Below are positions 46,620 through 55,390 of a DNA stretch of 64,000 nt, in pieces. The notes beneath the pieces were generated by a model, which saw only the letters and a program-made list of their open reading frames with translations, was not told where the DNA came from and searched no databases. A program made the translations under genes and the position numbers. The stretch's first letter is position 1; every line of letters begins with the position of its first letter. The stretch comes from WHSW01 sp963828755. Its GTDB lineage: Bacteria; Actinomycetota; Thermoleophilia; Solirubrobacterales; 70-9. The stretch spans positions 62,001-126,000 of the forward strand of contig CAWHFY010000017.1 in assembly GCA_963828755.1 (NCBI GenBank). Direction: 5' to 3'.

Positions 46620-47013
46620 ACTTGGTGACCACGTGGTACCAGCCGTCGCCGAGCTCCTCGACGCTGTCCACCTCGGCGGTCGCGCGGACCTTCGACCCGG
46701 CCGGCACCGGGGCCGGGAAGCGGACCTTGTTCCAGCCGTAGTTGATCCCCACCTTGACGCCTTGCTGCTGGATCAGCTGGCCGCGAAAGCCATCGATCAG
46801 CGACAGGGTCAGGTTGCCGTGGGCGACCGTGGTCCCGAACGGGCTCTCACGTTCAGCGCGCTCGACGTCGACGTGAATCCACTGGTCGTCGCGCGAGACC
46901 TCGGCGAACTTGTCGATGTCCTCCTGGGTCACTTCGACCCATTCCGATGGCCCGATCGGCTTGCCGATCAGCTCGCGCAGCTCGTCGATTCCGGAGATCG
47001 TCAGCGGTTCCAT
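46546..47013 (-). CDS. MaoC-like (R)-enoyl-CoA hydratase
   Basis: Complete 155-residue single hot-dog protein. The hydratase 2 motif is seen in DKFAEVSRDDQWIHVDVERA, with the Asp and His of the catalytic pair, then SPFGTTVAHGNLTLSLIDGF. GWNKVRFPAPVPAGSKVRAT is the conserved strand. These enzymes hydrate trans-2-enoyl-CoA to the (R)-3-hydroxy form. The crotonase gene at 44.4 kb is the nearest functional neighbour, so a shared acyl-CoA route is possible but not shown. Confidence 0.9.
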   Translation of the reverse strand: MEPLTISGIDELRELIGKPIGPSEWVEVTQEDIDKFAEVSRDDQWIHVDVERAERESPFGTTVAHGNLTLSLIDGFRGQLIQQQGVKVGINYGWNKVRFPAPVPAGSKVRATAEVDSVEELGDGWYHVVTKFTLEREGGEKPVCVAESVGRALRE

Positions 47014-47055
47014 GCGCGCAGCGTATTCAGTTCGGCCCGGCCCCCGCCGGGACGC

Positions 47056-48568
47056 TCAGTCGACCAGGCGCACCTCGAGCTGCGGCGGACCGCCCGCGAC
47101 CGTGACGCCGGCGCCGTCGATCAACCCGAGGATCCGGGCGACGTACGCCTGGGTCTCGGGGATACGGAGGCACGCAGTCGCACGCCTGCACAGGGCCGGG
47201 GCCGGCGTTGTACGCGGCGAGCGCGAGCGAGGGATCGCCGAACTGGGCGAGCAGGTCCGCCATCAGGTGCGCCTGGGCGTCGATCGCCGCCTCGGCGTCG
47301 AACGGGTCGTCGAGCCCGTAGGCCGCCGCGGTCGCCGGCATGAACTGGGCGATCCCCGCCGCCCCGGCCGGGCTGACCGCGAACGGGTTGAAGTTCGACT
47401 CCGCCATCAGCTGCGCGGCCAGCAGGGCGCCGGAAACGTTCCAGCGCCGGGCGGCCGCGGCCAGGGGCTCGCGAAAGCGCGCCGGCACGAACCCGGGCAG
47501 GGTTACCGCGGCGCTCGCGCCATCGGCCACGGTGCCCGGATCCCCCGACCCGACCGCGTCGCCGACGCTCGAGCAGGGCGCCGGGCCCGCGGTGAAGCCG
47601 TAGTGCCAGGCCTCCCACGAGTACCGCTGGGTGAAGCCGAACCGCCCGGCGTTCGCCGCCAGCCAGGCGTAGGCGGAGGGCGGGCCGAGGTCCAGCTCGG
47701 TCGCGCAGCGATGCAGCGACGTGCCCGGTGGCGCCACCCAGGTCGGGTCGGGATTCTGCGCCCACAGCTCCGCCTGCTCGGCGTCGGATCGAAAGCCGTC
47801 GTTCACCAGCAGCGAGACCCCGTCGGCGGCCGCAGCGGCGGCCATCCGGTCGAACGCCGCCGCGACGTCCGGGCGCATGCCCTCCCCCTGGCGGTAGACG
47901 AGCGGGCCGGAGTAGCCGCCGCCGGAAGCGACGGCCGGGCCGCCGCCCGCAGCGGGCGCGGCGCTCGCCGGCACCGCCTCGGCCTCAGCGTGGACGCTCA
48001 GCGGTAGGCGCTGAGCCCCGGCGTCGAGCTCGGCCGAGATCTCAGCCCGGACGCGGAGCGGCGCGAAGGAGGCGCGGTCCGGGAACTCGATCGCGAGCCG
48101 GCGAGGCTCGACCCCGTTGCGGCGCGCCGCCTCGACCGCCGCGGCCTCGGCGCGGTCGAGGTACTCGCGCTTTGCGAGGTGCTCGGGATCGAGCGAGCCA
48201 TCCGGGCGCCGCGCGGCCACGAACAGGCGATCGAACTGGTCGCGCATCTCGCGGGCGGCCGAGAGCGCCGCCAGGTCGGCGGCCCGCTGCACCCGTGCCT
48301 TACCGGTCACCGCGCCGCCGATCGCCGCAAGCGCCAACGTGCAGGCGACCAGCGCGAGGATGCCGCCGAGCACCAGCGGCAGCGCCTGCCCGGACTCGGT
48401 CGCCAGCCGGCGCTCCGTGAGCCCACCCCCAGGCGGCGACGGCGGCCGCTCGCCGAGCAGCGCCGCGGCCTGGCGCGCGGAGCGCCTCGACGCTCCGCCA
48501 CCGGGGTCGATCCCGGCGAGCGCCCGACGCGCCGCAACCCGGCCGAGCTGGTGGCCGCTGATCCGCAC
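47056..48568 (-). CDS. TadG-like anchor + VanY carboxypeptidase + lytic transglycosylase, frame break near 47163
   Basis: Three parts in one reading. First, a TadE/TadG-like anchor: ATESGQALPLVLGGILALVA then ARVQRAADLAALSAAREM. Second, a VanY-type D,D-peptidase: VSLLVNDGFRSDAEQAELWA, PPGTSLHRCATELDLGPPSA, QRYSWEAWHYGF, giving zinc ligands His, Asp and His. Third, an SLT lytic transglycosylase: QLMAESNFNPFAVSPAGAAG with catalytic Glu, IAQFMPATAAAYGLDDPF, LALAAYNAGPGPVQACDC. The last 35 residues (ETQAYVARILGLIDGAG...) need a shift near 47163. GTG 48568 is only the lowest visible start; the frame runs further up and the border with the next gene is not visible. Confidence 0.82.
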
Positions 48569-49019
48569 AAGGATCCCGCACCTGCGCAGCTCCGTGACGG
48601 CCAGAGCGGCCAGCGATCGCTGGCGAGGCAGGTCGGCGCGTAGCAGCGCGGCGCGCGCGCCGAGCTCGGCCTCGACGGCGGCGCCGAAGGGCAGTCGGCT
48701 CGAGCACCGCGACCACGGTCGGCGTCCCGTCGACCAGCTCGAGCGCCGCCTCGAGGCGCTCGTTCCAGCCGTCGGGGTCGAGCCGCAGCCACGCGAGATG
48801 GCCGCGCGCGGCGGACTCGAAGCCGCCGTCGCGCAGACGCGCCTCGAGCGAGCGCGCCGACTCCGCGCCGAGCATCGTCGGCCCGCGCCCTCGCGCCCCG
48901 CCGACCTCGGCCAGAATCACCGGCGTTCCTCCGCGAGCCGCCGCGACCGCGAGCGCTGCCGCCGACGGCAACCTCCCGCCGGCGCCCGGGAGCTCGGAGG
49001 CGAGCACCAGGCCCGCCAT
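48421..49019 (-). CDS. CpaE/MinD-like protein lacking Walker A, frame break near 48697
   Basis: About 200 residues from ATG 49019 (MAGLVLASELPGAGGRLPSA, VAAARGGTPVILAEVGG, VDGTPTVVAVLEPT), then after a shift near 48697 LPFGAAVEAELGARAALLRA, VTELRRCGILVRISGHQLGR. The rhythm of strands and helices resembles CpaE/MinD ATPases of Tad pilus systems, but no GKGG-type P-loop is present, so ATP binding is doubtful. The ATG shares its A with the preceding TadE stop (TGATG). No stop is seen before the TadG-like part of the next protein; they may be one polypeptide, or a base error hides the stop. The end coordinate is approximate. Confidence 0.55.
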
Positions 49020-49363
49020 CAACCGTCCCCTCCCGGTGCGGGCCGCACCCACGCCGTCGAACGAACCTCGAGCGCGTTCGCGAGCGCCGCGAGCGGTGAC
49101 GGCGGACGCAGGTTGACGGTCAATCGCCCGCCCTCGTGCTCGAGCTCGACCCGGTCGCTGGCCCAGCCGGGCAGCGCCGACTCAACCGCCGGCTCGGGCG
49201 GCAGGTCGGCCGCGATCGCCAGCGCCCCGGCCTCAGCGGCGCCGTCGGCGAGCGTCAGCGAGTAACCGGTCGCGAGCAGCTGCAGGCAGGCGACCGCGAC
49301 CGCGAGCAACAGCGGAATCGCGGCGACCAGCTCGACCGAGGCCTGTCCCCGCTCGTCGCTCAT
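49019..49363 (-). CDS. TadE-like pseudopilin
   Basis: 114 residues. The N-terminus MSDERGQASVELVAAIPLLL is the TadE/TadF signature: a charged leader, the Gly-Gln-Ala/Ser-x-Glu motif and a hydrophobic helix continuing AVAVACLQLLATGYSLTLAD. The remainder is a small beta-rich domain (RVELEHEGGRLTVNLRPP). TadE proteins are minor pilins or assembly factors cut by a prepilin peptidase. It overlaps both neighbours by a few bases, so it is tightly coupled in the operon. No TadA, TadB or TadC gene is present in the window. Confidence 0.82.
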   Translation of the reverse strand: MSDERGQASVELVAAIPLLLAVAVACLQLLATGYSLTLADGAAEAGALAIAADLPPEPAVESALPGWASDRVELEHEGGRLTVNLRPPSPLAALANALEVRSTAWVRPAPGGDG

Positions 49364-49698
49364 TCCCCATCCGGATCGAGCTCGGTGCTCGCCCCGACCG
49401 CGATCGCCGGCACGCCGGGGACGACGGCGGGCGCCCGCACCCGCACCTCGACCGACCCCGCGGTCTCGATCTCTGCCCCGCGCTCGAGCCAGCCCGGCAG
49501 CGCGCTGCGCGCCGCGGCCTCGGGGTCGCCACCGACCGCCGCCGCCCTGGCGCCCGCGCGCGCCGCATCGGCGGCGGTCCAGAGCGAGAAGCCGGCGATC
49601 GCGAGCTGAGCGACGAGCGCCACGACGGCCACCGCGATCGGGACGATCGCGACCAGCTCCGCGGCCGCCTGGCCTCGCTCTGAGCGGATCGCGCGCAT
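49360..49698 (-). CDS. TadE-like pseudopilin, first gene of the operon
   Basis: 112 residues from ATG 49698 (MRAIRSERGQAAAELVAIVP); an upstream GTG at 49737 would add 13 residues. The GQAAAELVAIVPIAVAVVAL stretch is the TadE motif plus helix, followed by ADAARAGARAAAVGG and a beta-rich tail with SVEVRVRAPAVVPGVPAI. Very similar in design to the next gene, so the two are paralogues. Its stop overlaps the next ATG (ATGA). Likely partner of the TadG-VanY-SLT protein at the end of the operon. Confidence 0.8.
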   Translation of the reverse strand: MRAIRSERGQAAAELVAIVPIAVAVVALVAQLAIAGFSLWTAADAARAGARAAAVGGDPEAAARSALPGWLERGAEIETAGSVEVRVRAPAVVPGVPAIAVGASTELDPDGE

Positions 49699-49827
49699 GC
49701 GACCGAACCTAGGTCGCCCGGGCGCGCCGGTCAGCACCTCAGGATGTCGAAACGCGTCGCTGTTACGCGCCGACTTTCACGCGCGCTCACCCACCATGCC
49801 GTGCGGTCCTCCGACTGCAGCGTGGCC

Positions 49828-50181
49828 TCAGTAACTCGAGCGCGAGTCGCCCCAGACCTTGATGATCGAGATCACCGCGAACGCGATCACGCCGAACCAG
49901 AGGATCAATCCGCCGCCGGTCGAGGTCAGCTTCTGCGCCCCGGCGATCATCAGCACGATTGCCCCGAGCGAGCCGACGAACAGCGCCCGCTGGTTCTCGC
50001 TCAGGCCGAGGTACTGGAACCGGTACTGGCGAAACAGCTGGTAGCCGCCGGCGACGATCAGGACCAGGAACAGCATCGAGATCAGCGCGAGCAGCGCGGC
50101 GGCGGCGTTGTCGCCGCCGGGGACGACGGCGACGATCAGCGCCAGCAGCGCGATGATCGCGATGTTCCGAAGCGCGCGCAC
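49828..50181 (-). CDS. Small integral membrane protein
   Basis: 117 residues with four hydrophobic helices: IAIIALLALIVAVVPGG, ALLALISMLFLVLIVAGGYQ, LFVGSLGAIVLMIAGAQKL and LILWFGVIAFAVISIIKVWG. Between helices 2 and 3 is a conserved-looking cytosolic loop LFRQYRFQYLGLSENQRA. No family recognised with certainty. Starts from a GTG at 50181, 19 bases after the previous membrane protein, and is probably in the PiT transcript. Confidence 0.7.
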   Translation of the reverse strand: MRALRNIAIIALLALIVAVVPGGDNAAAALLALISMLFLVLIVAGGYQLFRQYRFQYLGLSENQRALFVGSLGAIVLMIAGAQKLTSTGGGLILWFGVIAFAVISIIKVWGDSRSSY

Positions 50182-50200
50182 GAGACGAAGCCTAGCCCGC

Positions 50201-50440
50201 CTACTTCGTCGTCATCACGATCACGGCGATGACCGCCGCGGCGCACGTCGCCAGCACCCCGATGATCGCGAGCGCAGCGAACAAGGCCGCGTGGGCCACC
50301 TGGCCCTCGCGGCTCGCGTGCGTGAACCGGGTCGCCCCGAGGATCGCGAGGGAGAAGACGATCGTGGTCCCGACGCCGGCGACGAACGCCGCCACGACCG
50401 TCTCCCAAAGCGCCTTCGTGTCGACGATCGTCGCGATCAT
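50201..50440 (-). CDS. Small two-helix membrane protein downstream of PiT
   Basis: 79 residues. Two transmembrane helices (VVAAFVAGVGTTIVFSLAIL and ALFAALAIIGVLATCAAAVI) joined by an amphipathic loop ATRFTHASREGQVAHA. The ATG overlaps the PiT stop by 4 bases (ATGA), so it is translationally coupled to the phosphate transporter. No family name is certain; a small accessory subunit is a reasonable guess. Confidence 0.75.
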   Translation of the reverse strand: MIATIVDTKALWETVVAAFVAGVGTTIVFSLAILGATRFTHASREGQVAHAALFAALAIIGVLATCAAAVIAVIVMTTK

Positions 50441-51540
50441 GTCGCGGTCACCGCCTCGACGTTACGGGCCCGGCGCATCAGCGCGACGACGACCAGCGCC
50501 ACCCCGACCGCGGCGACCAGCACGGCCCCGACCGCGCCGGGGAAGAGGTCGACGATCCCGAAGGTGATCCCGCCGATCAGCGCCGACGCGGGCAGGGTCA
50601 GGAGCCAGGCGGTGACGATGTTGCCGGCCACGCCCCAGCGGACCGCCGACAGGCGCTTGCCGGCGCCGGCGCCCATCACCCCGCCGGCGATCACCTGGGT
50701 GGTCGAGAGCGGGTAGCCGAAGTGACTCGACGCGAGGATCACCGCCGCCCCCGCCCCCTGAGCGGAGAAGCCCTGCGCTGCGTCCATCTTGATGATCCTC
50801 GTGCCCATCGTCCTGATGATCCGCCAACCGCCCGAGTAGGTGCCGAGCGCGATCGCCGAGGCGGACGCGATCACGACCCAGGTCGGGACCTCGAACCCGG
50901 TCGAGGAGACGTTGCCGTTGATGACCAGCGCCAGGGTGATCACCCCCATCGTCTTCTGGGCGTCGTTGGTGCCGTGCGCGAGCGCCAGCAGGCCGCCGGA
51001 GAGCACCTGGCCGTAGCGAAATCCCCTGGTCACCGGCCCGGGTCGCTGGCGGGCGAGGATCCGGTAGGCGAAGACGATCCCGATCGCGCCGACCACGAAG
51101 GCGAGCACCGGGGCGATCAGGGCGGGGATCAGCACCTTGCCCACAATCCCGTCGCCGTAGATCGCCGAGGCTCCGGCGGCGACGAACGTCGCGCCGACGA
51201 TCCCTCCGATCAGCGCGTGCGAGCTCGACGATGGGAGCCCGAAATACCAGGTGATCAGGTTCCAGGCGATCGCGCCCACGAGGCCGGCGAAGATCACCGT
51301 GTTCGAGTCGATCGCCCCGGCGTCGACAACGTCCTTGGCCACGGTCGCCGCGACCTCGAGCGAGATGAAGGCCCCGGCGAAGTTGAGCACCGAGGCGTAC
51401 GTGACCGCGATCTGCGGGGACATCGCGCGGGTCGAGATCGAGGTCGCGACGACGTTCGCGGTGTCGTGGAATCCGTTCGTGAAGTCGAAGGCCAGCGCCG
51501 TGAACACGACGATGCCGAGGATCAGGTCGCCCTCGCTCAA
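50437..51540 (-). CDS. pit: Low-affinity inorganic phosphate transporter (PiT family)
   Basis: Complete 367-residue transporter. The two PiT signature halves are visible: ALAFDFTNGFHDTANVVATS near the N-terminus and LALAHGTNDAQKTMGVITLA near residue 190, each with the substrate-binding Asn/Asp pair. LPSSSSHALIGGIVGATFVA and HFGYPLSTTQVIAGGVMGAG are the paired re-entrant motifs. About ten hydrophobic helices. Co-transcribed with the DUF47 gene 12 bases upstream, the standard arrangement. Confidence 0.94.
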   Translation of the reverse strand: MSEGDLILGIVVFTALAFDFTNGFHDTANVVATSISTRAMSPQIAVTYASVLNFAGAFISLEVAATVAKDVVDAGAIDSNTVIFAGLVGAIAWNLITWYFGLPSSSSHALIGGIVGATFVAAGASAIYGDGIVGKVLIPALIAPVLAFVVGAIGIVFAYRILARQRPGPVTRGFRYGQVLSGGLLALAHGTNDAQKTMGVITLALVINGNVSSTGFEVPTWVVIASASAIALGTYSGGWRIIRTMGTRIIKMDAAQGFSAQGAGAAVILASSHFGYPLSTTQVIAGGVMGAGAGKRLSAVRWGVAGNIVTAWLLTLPASALIGGITFGIVDLFPGAVGAVLVAAVGVALVVVALMRRARNVEAVTAT

Positions 51541-51552
51541 GCCGTGCGCAGC

Positions 51553-52173
51553 TCAGGCATTCTTGATCACGATCCCCTCGAGGATGTGAGCGGCGGTCTC
51601 GGTCGCGTCGACAGCCCGCTCGAGCCTGAGGAAGATGTCGCGCCAGCGGATCACGAACATCGGATCGATCCCGTTCGCGAACAGCGAAGCGACGGCGTCG
51701 CGGTAGAGGCGATCGCCCTCGTTCTCGAGCCGGTGGATCTCGATCCAGTACTTCTCCAGGTTCTTGAATCCGCGCAGATGCTCGAGCGCGTCGGCGAGCT
51801 GCTCGCATGACTTGACCAGCACGTCGGCCATCGCCAGCGCCTGCTCCATCGGCGCCTCGATCCGGTACAGGCCCATGAAGTCGGCGGTCTCCTCGATGTA
51901 ATCGACGATGTCGTCGAGTTGCGTCGCGAGCCCGTAGATGTCCCCGCCGTCGATGGGGGTCACGAACGTGGTGTTGACTCGCTGGACGACCTCGTGGGTG
52001 ATCTTGTCGCCCTCCTGCTCGGCGAGCAGGATCTCGCGCGCGAGGCCGCTCTCGTCCGGCCAGCTCTCGAGCATCTGCTTGAGCAGCACGGCGGCGTTCA
52101 GCGTGTTCTGACCGGCGCGATTGAAGAGGTCGAAGAAGACCCGGTCGCGGGGCACGAGCGAGGGCAGCTGCAC
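51553..52173 (-). CDS. DUF47/PhoU-like phosphate transport accessory protein
   Basis: Complete 206-residue helical protein. DRVFFDLFNRAGQNTLNAAV opens the PhoU-like bundle; REILLAEQEGDKITHEVVQR and LATQLDDIVDYIEETADFMG carry the acidic metal-binding E/DxxxD patterns, repeated in RLENEGDRLYRDAVASLF and RLERAVDATETAAHILEGIV. Such proteins sit next to PiT transporters and are thought to regulate them. It heads the DUF47-pit-small membrane protein operon. Confidence 0.92.
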   Translation of the reverse strand: MQLPSLVPRDRVFFDLFNRAGQNTLNAAVLLKQMLESWPDESGLAREILLAEQEGDKITHEVVQRVNTTFVTPIDGGDIYGLATQLDDIVDYIEETADFMGLYRIEAPMEQALAMADVLVKSCEQLADALEHLRGFKNLEKYWIEIHRLENEGDRLYRDAVASLFANGIDPMFVIRWRDIFLRLERAVDATETAAHILEGIVIKNA

Positions 52174-52183
52174 GGGGGCGAAT

Positions 52184-53252
52184 CTACCGGTCCGCGATCA
52201 CATCGGTCACCCGGAGCGCCGCGCGCCCATCCCATTTGTCCGGAGGATGCGGGGGCTTCGCGCGCCGCCGCGCCGAGCAGCGCCGGGATCTCGGCGATCC
52301 GCTTCGGCGCGAGCCCGAGCAGCGTGTTCGTCCCAGCGCGAACCGTCACCGGGCGCTCGGTGTTGTCGCGCAGCGTGAAGCACGGGACGCCGAGGTAGGT
52401 CGTCTCCTCCTGGATCCCGCCCGAGTCGGTGAGCACCGCGGCCGCGTCCGCCTCGAGCGAGAGGAAATCGAGATAACCGACCGGGTCGATCAGCCGCACG
52501 GCGCCGGCGCCGCGCTCGCCGAGCATCTTTCGCGTCCGCGGGTGGACCGGGAACAGGACCGGCAGCTCGGCGGCCACCTGCTCGAGCGCCGTGATCGCCT
52601 CGGCGAGGAGCGGCCCGTCGACGAGCGCCGGCCGGTGCAGGGTGACGAGCAGGTACGAACCGGGCTCGACCCCGGCGGCACGCGCCGCCCGGCGCTCGCG
52701 GATCCGGGCCTCGAGCGCGACCAGGGTGTCGATCATCGTGTTGCCGACGAACTCGAAGCGCTCCGCTCCGATCCCCTCCGCGCTCAGGTTGTCCTCGGCC
52801 TCGGGCGAGTGCAGGAAGAGCAGCTCGGAGAGGTGGTCGGTGACGATCCGGTTGATCTCCTCGGGCATCGTGCGGTCGAAGCTGCGCAGCCCGGACTCGA
52901 TGTGGCCGATCGGGATCCCGAGCCGCGCCGCGCACAGCGCTGCTGCGAGCGTCGAGTTGACGTCGCCGGGGACGAGGATCAGGTCAGGCCGCTCGTCCCG
53001 CAGCACCGGCTCGAGGCGCTCGAGCACCCGGGCCGTCTGCTCGCCGTGGTTGCCGGAGCCGACCCCGAGCATGTGGTCGGGCTCGGGGACGCCGAGCTCC
53101 TCGAAGAAGATCTCCGACATCGCCCGGTCGTAGTGCTGGCCTGTGTGCACGACGACCGACGACTCGGCGCCGAAGCGCTCCCGCGCCGCCGCGATCACCG
53201 GCGCCATCTTCACGAAGTTGGGCCGGGTTCCGAGGACGTGGACGATCCGCAT
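52184..53252 (-). CDS. wecB: UDP-N-acetylglucosamine 2-epimerase (non-hydrolysing), frame break near 52250
   Basis: Interconverts UDP-GlcNAc and UDP-ManNAc for surface polysaccharides. MRIVHVLGTRPNFVKMAPVI, VVHTGQHYDRAMSEIFFEEL, LVPGDVNSTLAAALCAARLG, HIESGLRSFDRTMPEEINR, LVTLHRPALVDGPLL, LTDSGGIQEETTYLGVPCFT and the TNTLLG block are all present. The C-terminus PDKWDGRAALRVTDVIADR is in another frame; removing one base near 52250 gives about 355 residues and a stop at 52184. Uncorrected, the frame overruns into the DUF47 gene. Confidence 0.93.
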
Positions 53253-53255
53253 CGC

Positions 53256-54137
53256 CTACAGCACCCGGTCGAGGAATTCGATCTGATCGGCGACCGCGCG
53301 CTCGAACGGCTCGCCGACGTAGATATCGAAGTGCCCGCCCGGATACTCGATCAGTTCGCCGCGCGGGGCCTTCGCAGCGGCTTTGCGAGCGGGTGGCGGC
53401 GGGGTGACCACGTCCGAGCTCATCACCTGGACGAGCAGCGGGGCCCGCACCCGGCCGGCCTTGCGCACCGGCGCGTAGGCGGGCAGGGTCAGGATCGCCC
53501 TCGGGATGAACCGGTTCGGCCACTCGTAGCCGGGCGGAAACAGGGCCCGGTAGCCGGGTTCGGCGTCCGGGCTGTTCATCGCGGCCAGGCTGCCGGGCGG
53601 GCCGACCACCGCGATGAGCCGCGGCCCGCGGCCGCTCAGCTCGGCGCCGAGGTCGCGCAACCCCGCCGCGGTCAGGCGGGCCAGGTTCGCGGGCCCGGCG
53701 CTGCGCAGGGTCGCGATCCCGTTCATGTGCGGGGACTGCGAGACCACGGCGGCGATCCGCGGGTCGGCGGCCGCGACCTCGACCACATGACCGCCGGAGA
53801 ACGAGGTTCCCCAGGCGACGATCCGCTCCGGGTCGACCCCGTCAACCGCGCGGGCGAACTCGATCGCGGCGCGCCAGTCGGCCTGCTGGCGCTCGACATC
53901 GATCAGCAACCGCGGCTCACCGCCGGAGGCGCCGTGGCAGCGGTAGTCGAAGACCAGGGCCGCGAACCCGGCGCCGACAAAGCGCTCCGCGTAAGCGTCG
54001 AGCCGGGCCTCCCGGGTGCCGCCGAAGCCGTGGGCGAGGACGACGCAGGCGCCCTCGCGACCGCTGTCCCGCGGCGGGTAGAGCCAAGCGGCGCAGTCCG
54101 CGTCGGCGGAGCGGAAACGGACCTCCTCGCGCGTCAA
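53256..54137 (-). CDS. Alpha/beta hydrolase
   Basis: 293 residues from a TTG at 54137. ACVVLAHGFGGTREARLDAY is the oxyanion strand; FDYRCHGASGGEPRLLIDVE; the nucleophile elbow is VAWGTSFSGGHVVEVAAADP (GTSFSGG); the acid is in VQVMSSDVVTPPPPARKAAA and the catalytic His in YPGGHFDIYVGEPFER. This resembles YcjY/DUF1749-like or dienelactone-type hydrolases. Substrate unknown. The stop is 3 bases before the wecB start, so it is probably co-transcribed with wecB. Confidence 0.87.
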   Translation of the reverse strand: MTREEVRFRSADADCAAWLYPPRDSGREGACVVLAHGFGGTREARLDAYAERFVGAGFAALVFDYRCHGASGGEPRLLIDVERQQADWRAAIEFARAVDGVDPERIVAWGTSFSGGHVVEVAAADPRIAAVVSQSPHMNGIATLRSAGPANLARLTAAGLRDLGAELSGRGPRLIAVVGPPGSLAAMNSPDAEPGYRALFPPGYEWPNRFIPRAILTLPAYAPVRKAGRVRAPLLVQVMSSDVVTPPPPARKAAAKAPRGELIEYPGGHFDIYVGEPFERAVADQIEFLDRVL

Positions 54138-54145
54138 CCTGCGGC

Positions 54146-54427
54146 CTAGCTGACTTCGTCGATCCGCTTCGCGAGCTCGAAGTCCGCCGCGGTCAGCCCG
54201 CCGGCGGAGTGGTTCGTGATCGAGACCTTGACCTCGCTCCACGAGATCGCGAGATCGGGGTGATGATTCATCGCCTCGGCCGGCTCAGCGACGCGGCGGA
54301 CGAACTCGACCGAGCCGACGAAGTCCTCGTTGTCGAACGCCTTCGTGATCGCGTCGCCGTCGCGGCTCCAGCCCTCGAGCGCGCCGAGGCGCGCCTCGAT
54401 CTCGTCGTCGCTGAGCAGCTCCGCCAT
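54146..54427 (-). CDS. 4a-hydroxytetrahydrobiopterin dehydratase (PCD/DCoH-like)
   Basis: Complete 93-residue protein. ARLGALEGWSRDGDAITKAF, the substrate-site motif EAMNHHPDLAISWSEVKVSI with the His-His pair and [E/A]xxxHHP signature, then THSAGGLTAADFELAKRIDE-like ending (NHSAGGLTAADF). It recycles pterin cofactor after aromatic hydroxylases, though many bacteria use the fold in molybdopterin or unknown roles. It stands 8 bases before the hydrolase and is divergent from the cobalamin-binding protein gene. Confidence 0.93.
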   Translation of the reverse strand: MAELLSDDEIEARLGALEGWSRDGDAITKAFDNEDFVGSVEFVRRVAEPAEAMNHHPDLAISWSEVKVSITNHSAGGLTAADFELAKRIDEVS

Positions 54428-54450
54428 GCGTGAAGCCTATCCTCGTCCGC

Positions 54451-55377
54451 GTGAGGATCGCCAGCCTGGTGCCATCCGCGACCGAGGCGCTGTTCGCGCT
54501 CGGGCTCGGCGACTCGGTGGTCGCGGTCACCCATGAGTGCGACCACCCCGCCGGCGCCCTCGAGCTGCCGCGCCTGACCTCGAGCGTCATCCCCGAGGGG
54601 CTCGAGCCCGGCGAGATCGATCGCCGGGTCCGCGCGGTGACGGCGCGCGGCGAGTCGCTGTATCGGCTCGACGAGCGGCTGCTCGCCGAGCTCGAGCCGG
54701 ATCTGATCGTGACCCAGGCGCTCTGTGCCGTCTGCGCCGTCTCGTTCGACGACGTCCGGGCGATCGCCGGGCGACTCGCGAGCCGCCCGCGGGTGATCTC
54801 GCTCGACCCCGAGACGCTCGCCGAGGTCCTCTCCGACCTGAGCACGCTCGCCGAGGCGGCGGGCGAGCCCGGGCGCGGCGACGAGCTGCTCGACCGGCTC
54901 GGGGAGCGCCTCGACGCGGTCGCCGCGGCGGTCGAGGGCGAGCCGCGCCCGCGAGTCGCGGCGCTCGAGTGGCTCGACCCCGTCTATATCGGCGGCCATT
55001 GGGTCCCTGAGATGGTCGCGCTCGCCGGCGGGGTCGACGCGCTCGGCCGCGCCGCGGTCAAGTCGAGGGTGGCCGGGTGGGACGAAATCGAGGCCGCGAG
55101 CCCCGACATCGTCGTCGCGATGCCCTGCGGGCTCTACGCCCCGGAGGCCGCGGCGCAGGCCCGCGCCCACGGCGAGCGGCTGCGGGGGCTCGCCGCCAGC
55201 GAGGTGTACGCGGTCGACGCCGCCTCCTCGTTCTCCCGCCCCGGCCCGCGGCTGGTCGATGGCGTCGAGCTGCTCGCCCACCTCCTTCACCCGGAGCTGG
55301 TCGAGGCCCCAGCCGAGATCGCCTTCGAGCGACCGTGGGTCCAGGACGCGCCGGTGCGTTCGCGCCCACCTCGCTAG
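54451..55377 (+). CDS. BtuF-like cobalamin-binding protein without signal peptide
   Basis: 308 residues from GTG 54451. VRIASLVPSATEALFALGLG is the BtuF start; SVVAVTHECDHPAGALELPR, LAELEPDLIVTQALCAVCAV, ALEWLDPVYIGGHWVPEMVA and DALGRAAVKSRVAGWDEIEA match periplasmic cobalamin-binding proteins of the class III binding fold. No signal peptide or lipobox is visible from this start, nor from ATG 54430, and no BtuC/BtuD genes are nearby. Cytosolic proteins of this kind are frequent in actinobacteria; their role is unclear. The frame is unbroken. Confidence 0.88.
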   Translation: MRIASLVPSATEALFALGLGDSVVAVTHECDHPAGALELPRLTSSVIPEGLEPGEIDRRVRAVTARGESLYRLDERLLAELEPDLIVTQALCAVCAVSFDDVRAIAGRLASRPRVISLDPETLAEVLSDLSTLAEAAGEPGRGDELLDRLGERLDAVAAAVEGEPRPRVAALEWLDPVYIGGHWVPEMVALAGGVDALGRAAVKSRVAGWDEIEAASPDIVVAMPCGLYAPEAAAQARAHGERLRGLAASEVYAVDAASSFSRPGPRLVDGVELLAHLLHPELVEAPAEIAFERPWVQDAPVRSRPPR

Positions 55378-55390
55378 TGGCGCTCCGCGT

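Noticed and set aside
52184..52260. Similarity between the wecB end and the uvrC insert DNA (both read AAGCCCC...GGACA)
   Set aside because: In wecB the codons give the conserved WDGRAA tail of the epimerase family, so the resemblance to the uvrC insert is probably chance.
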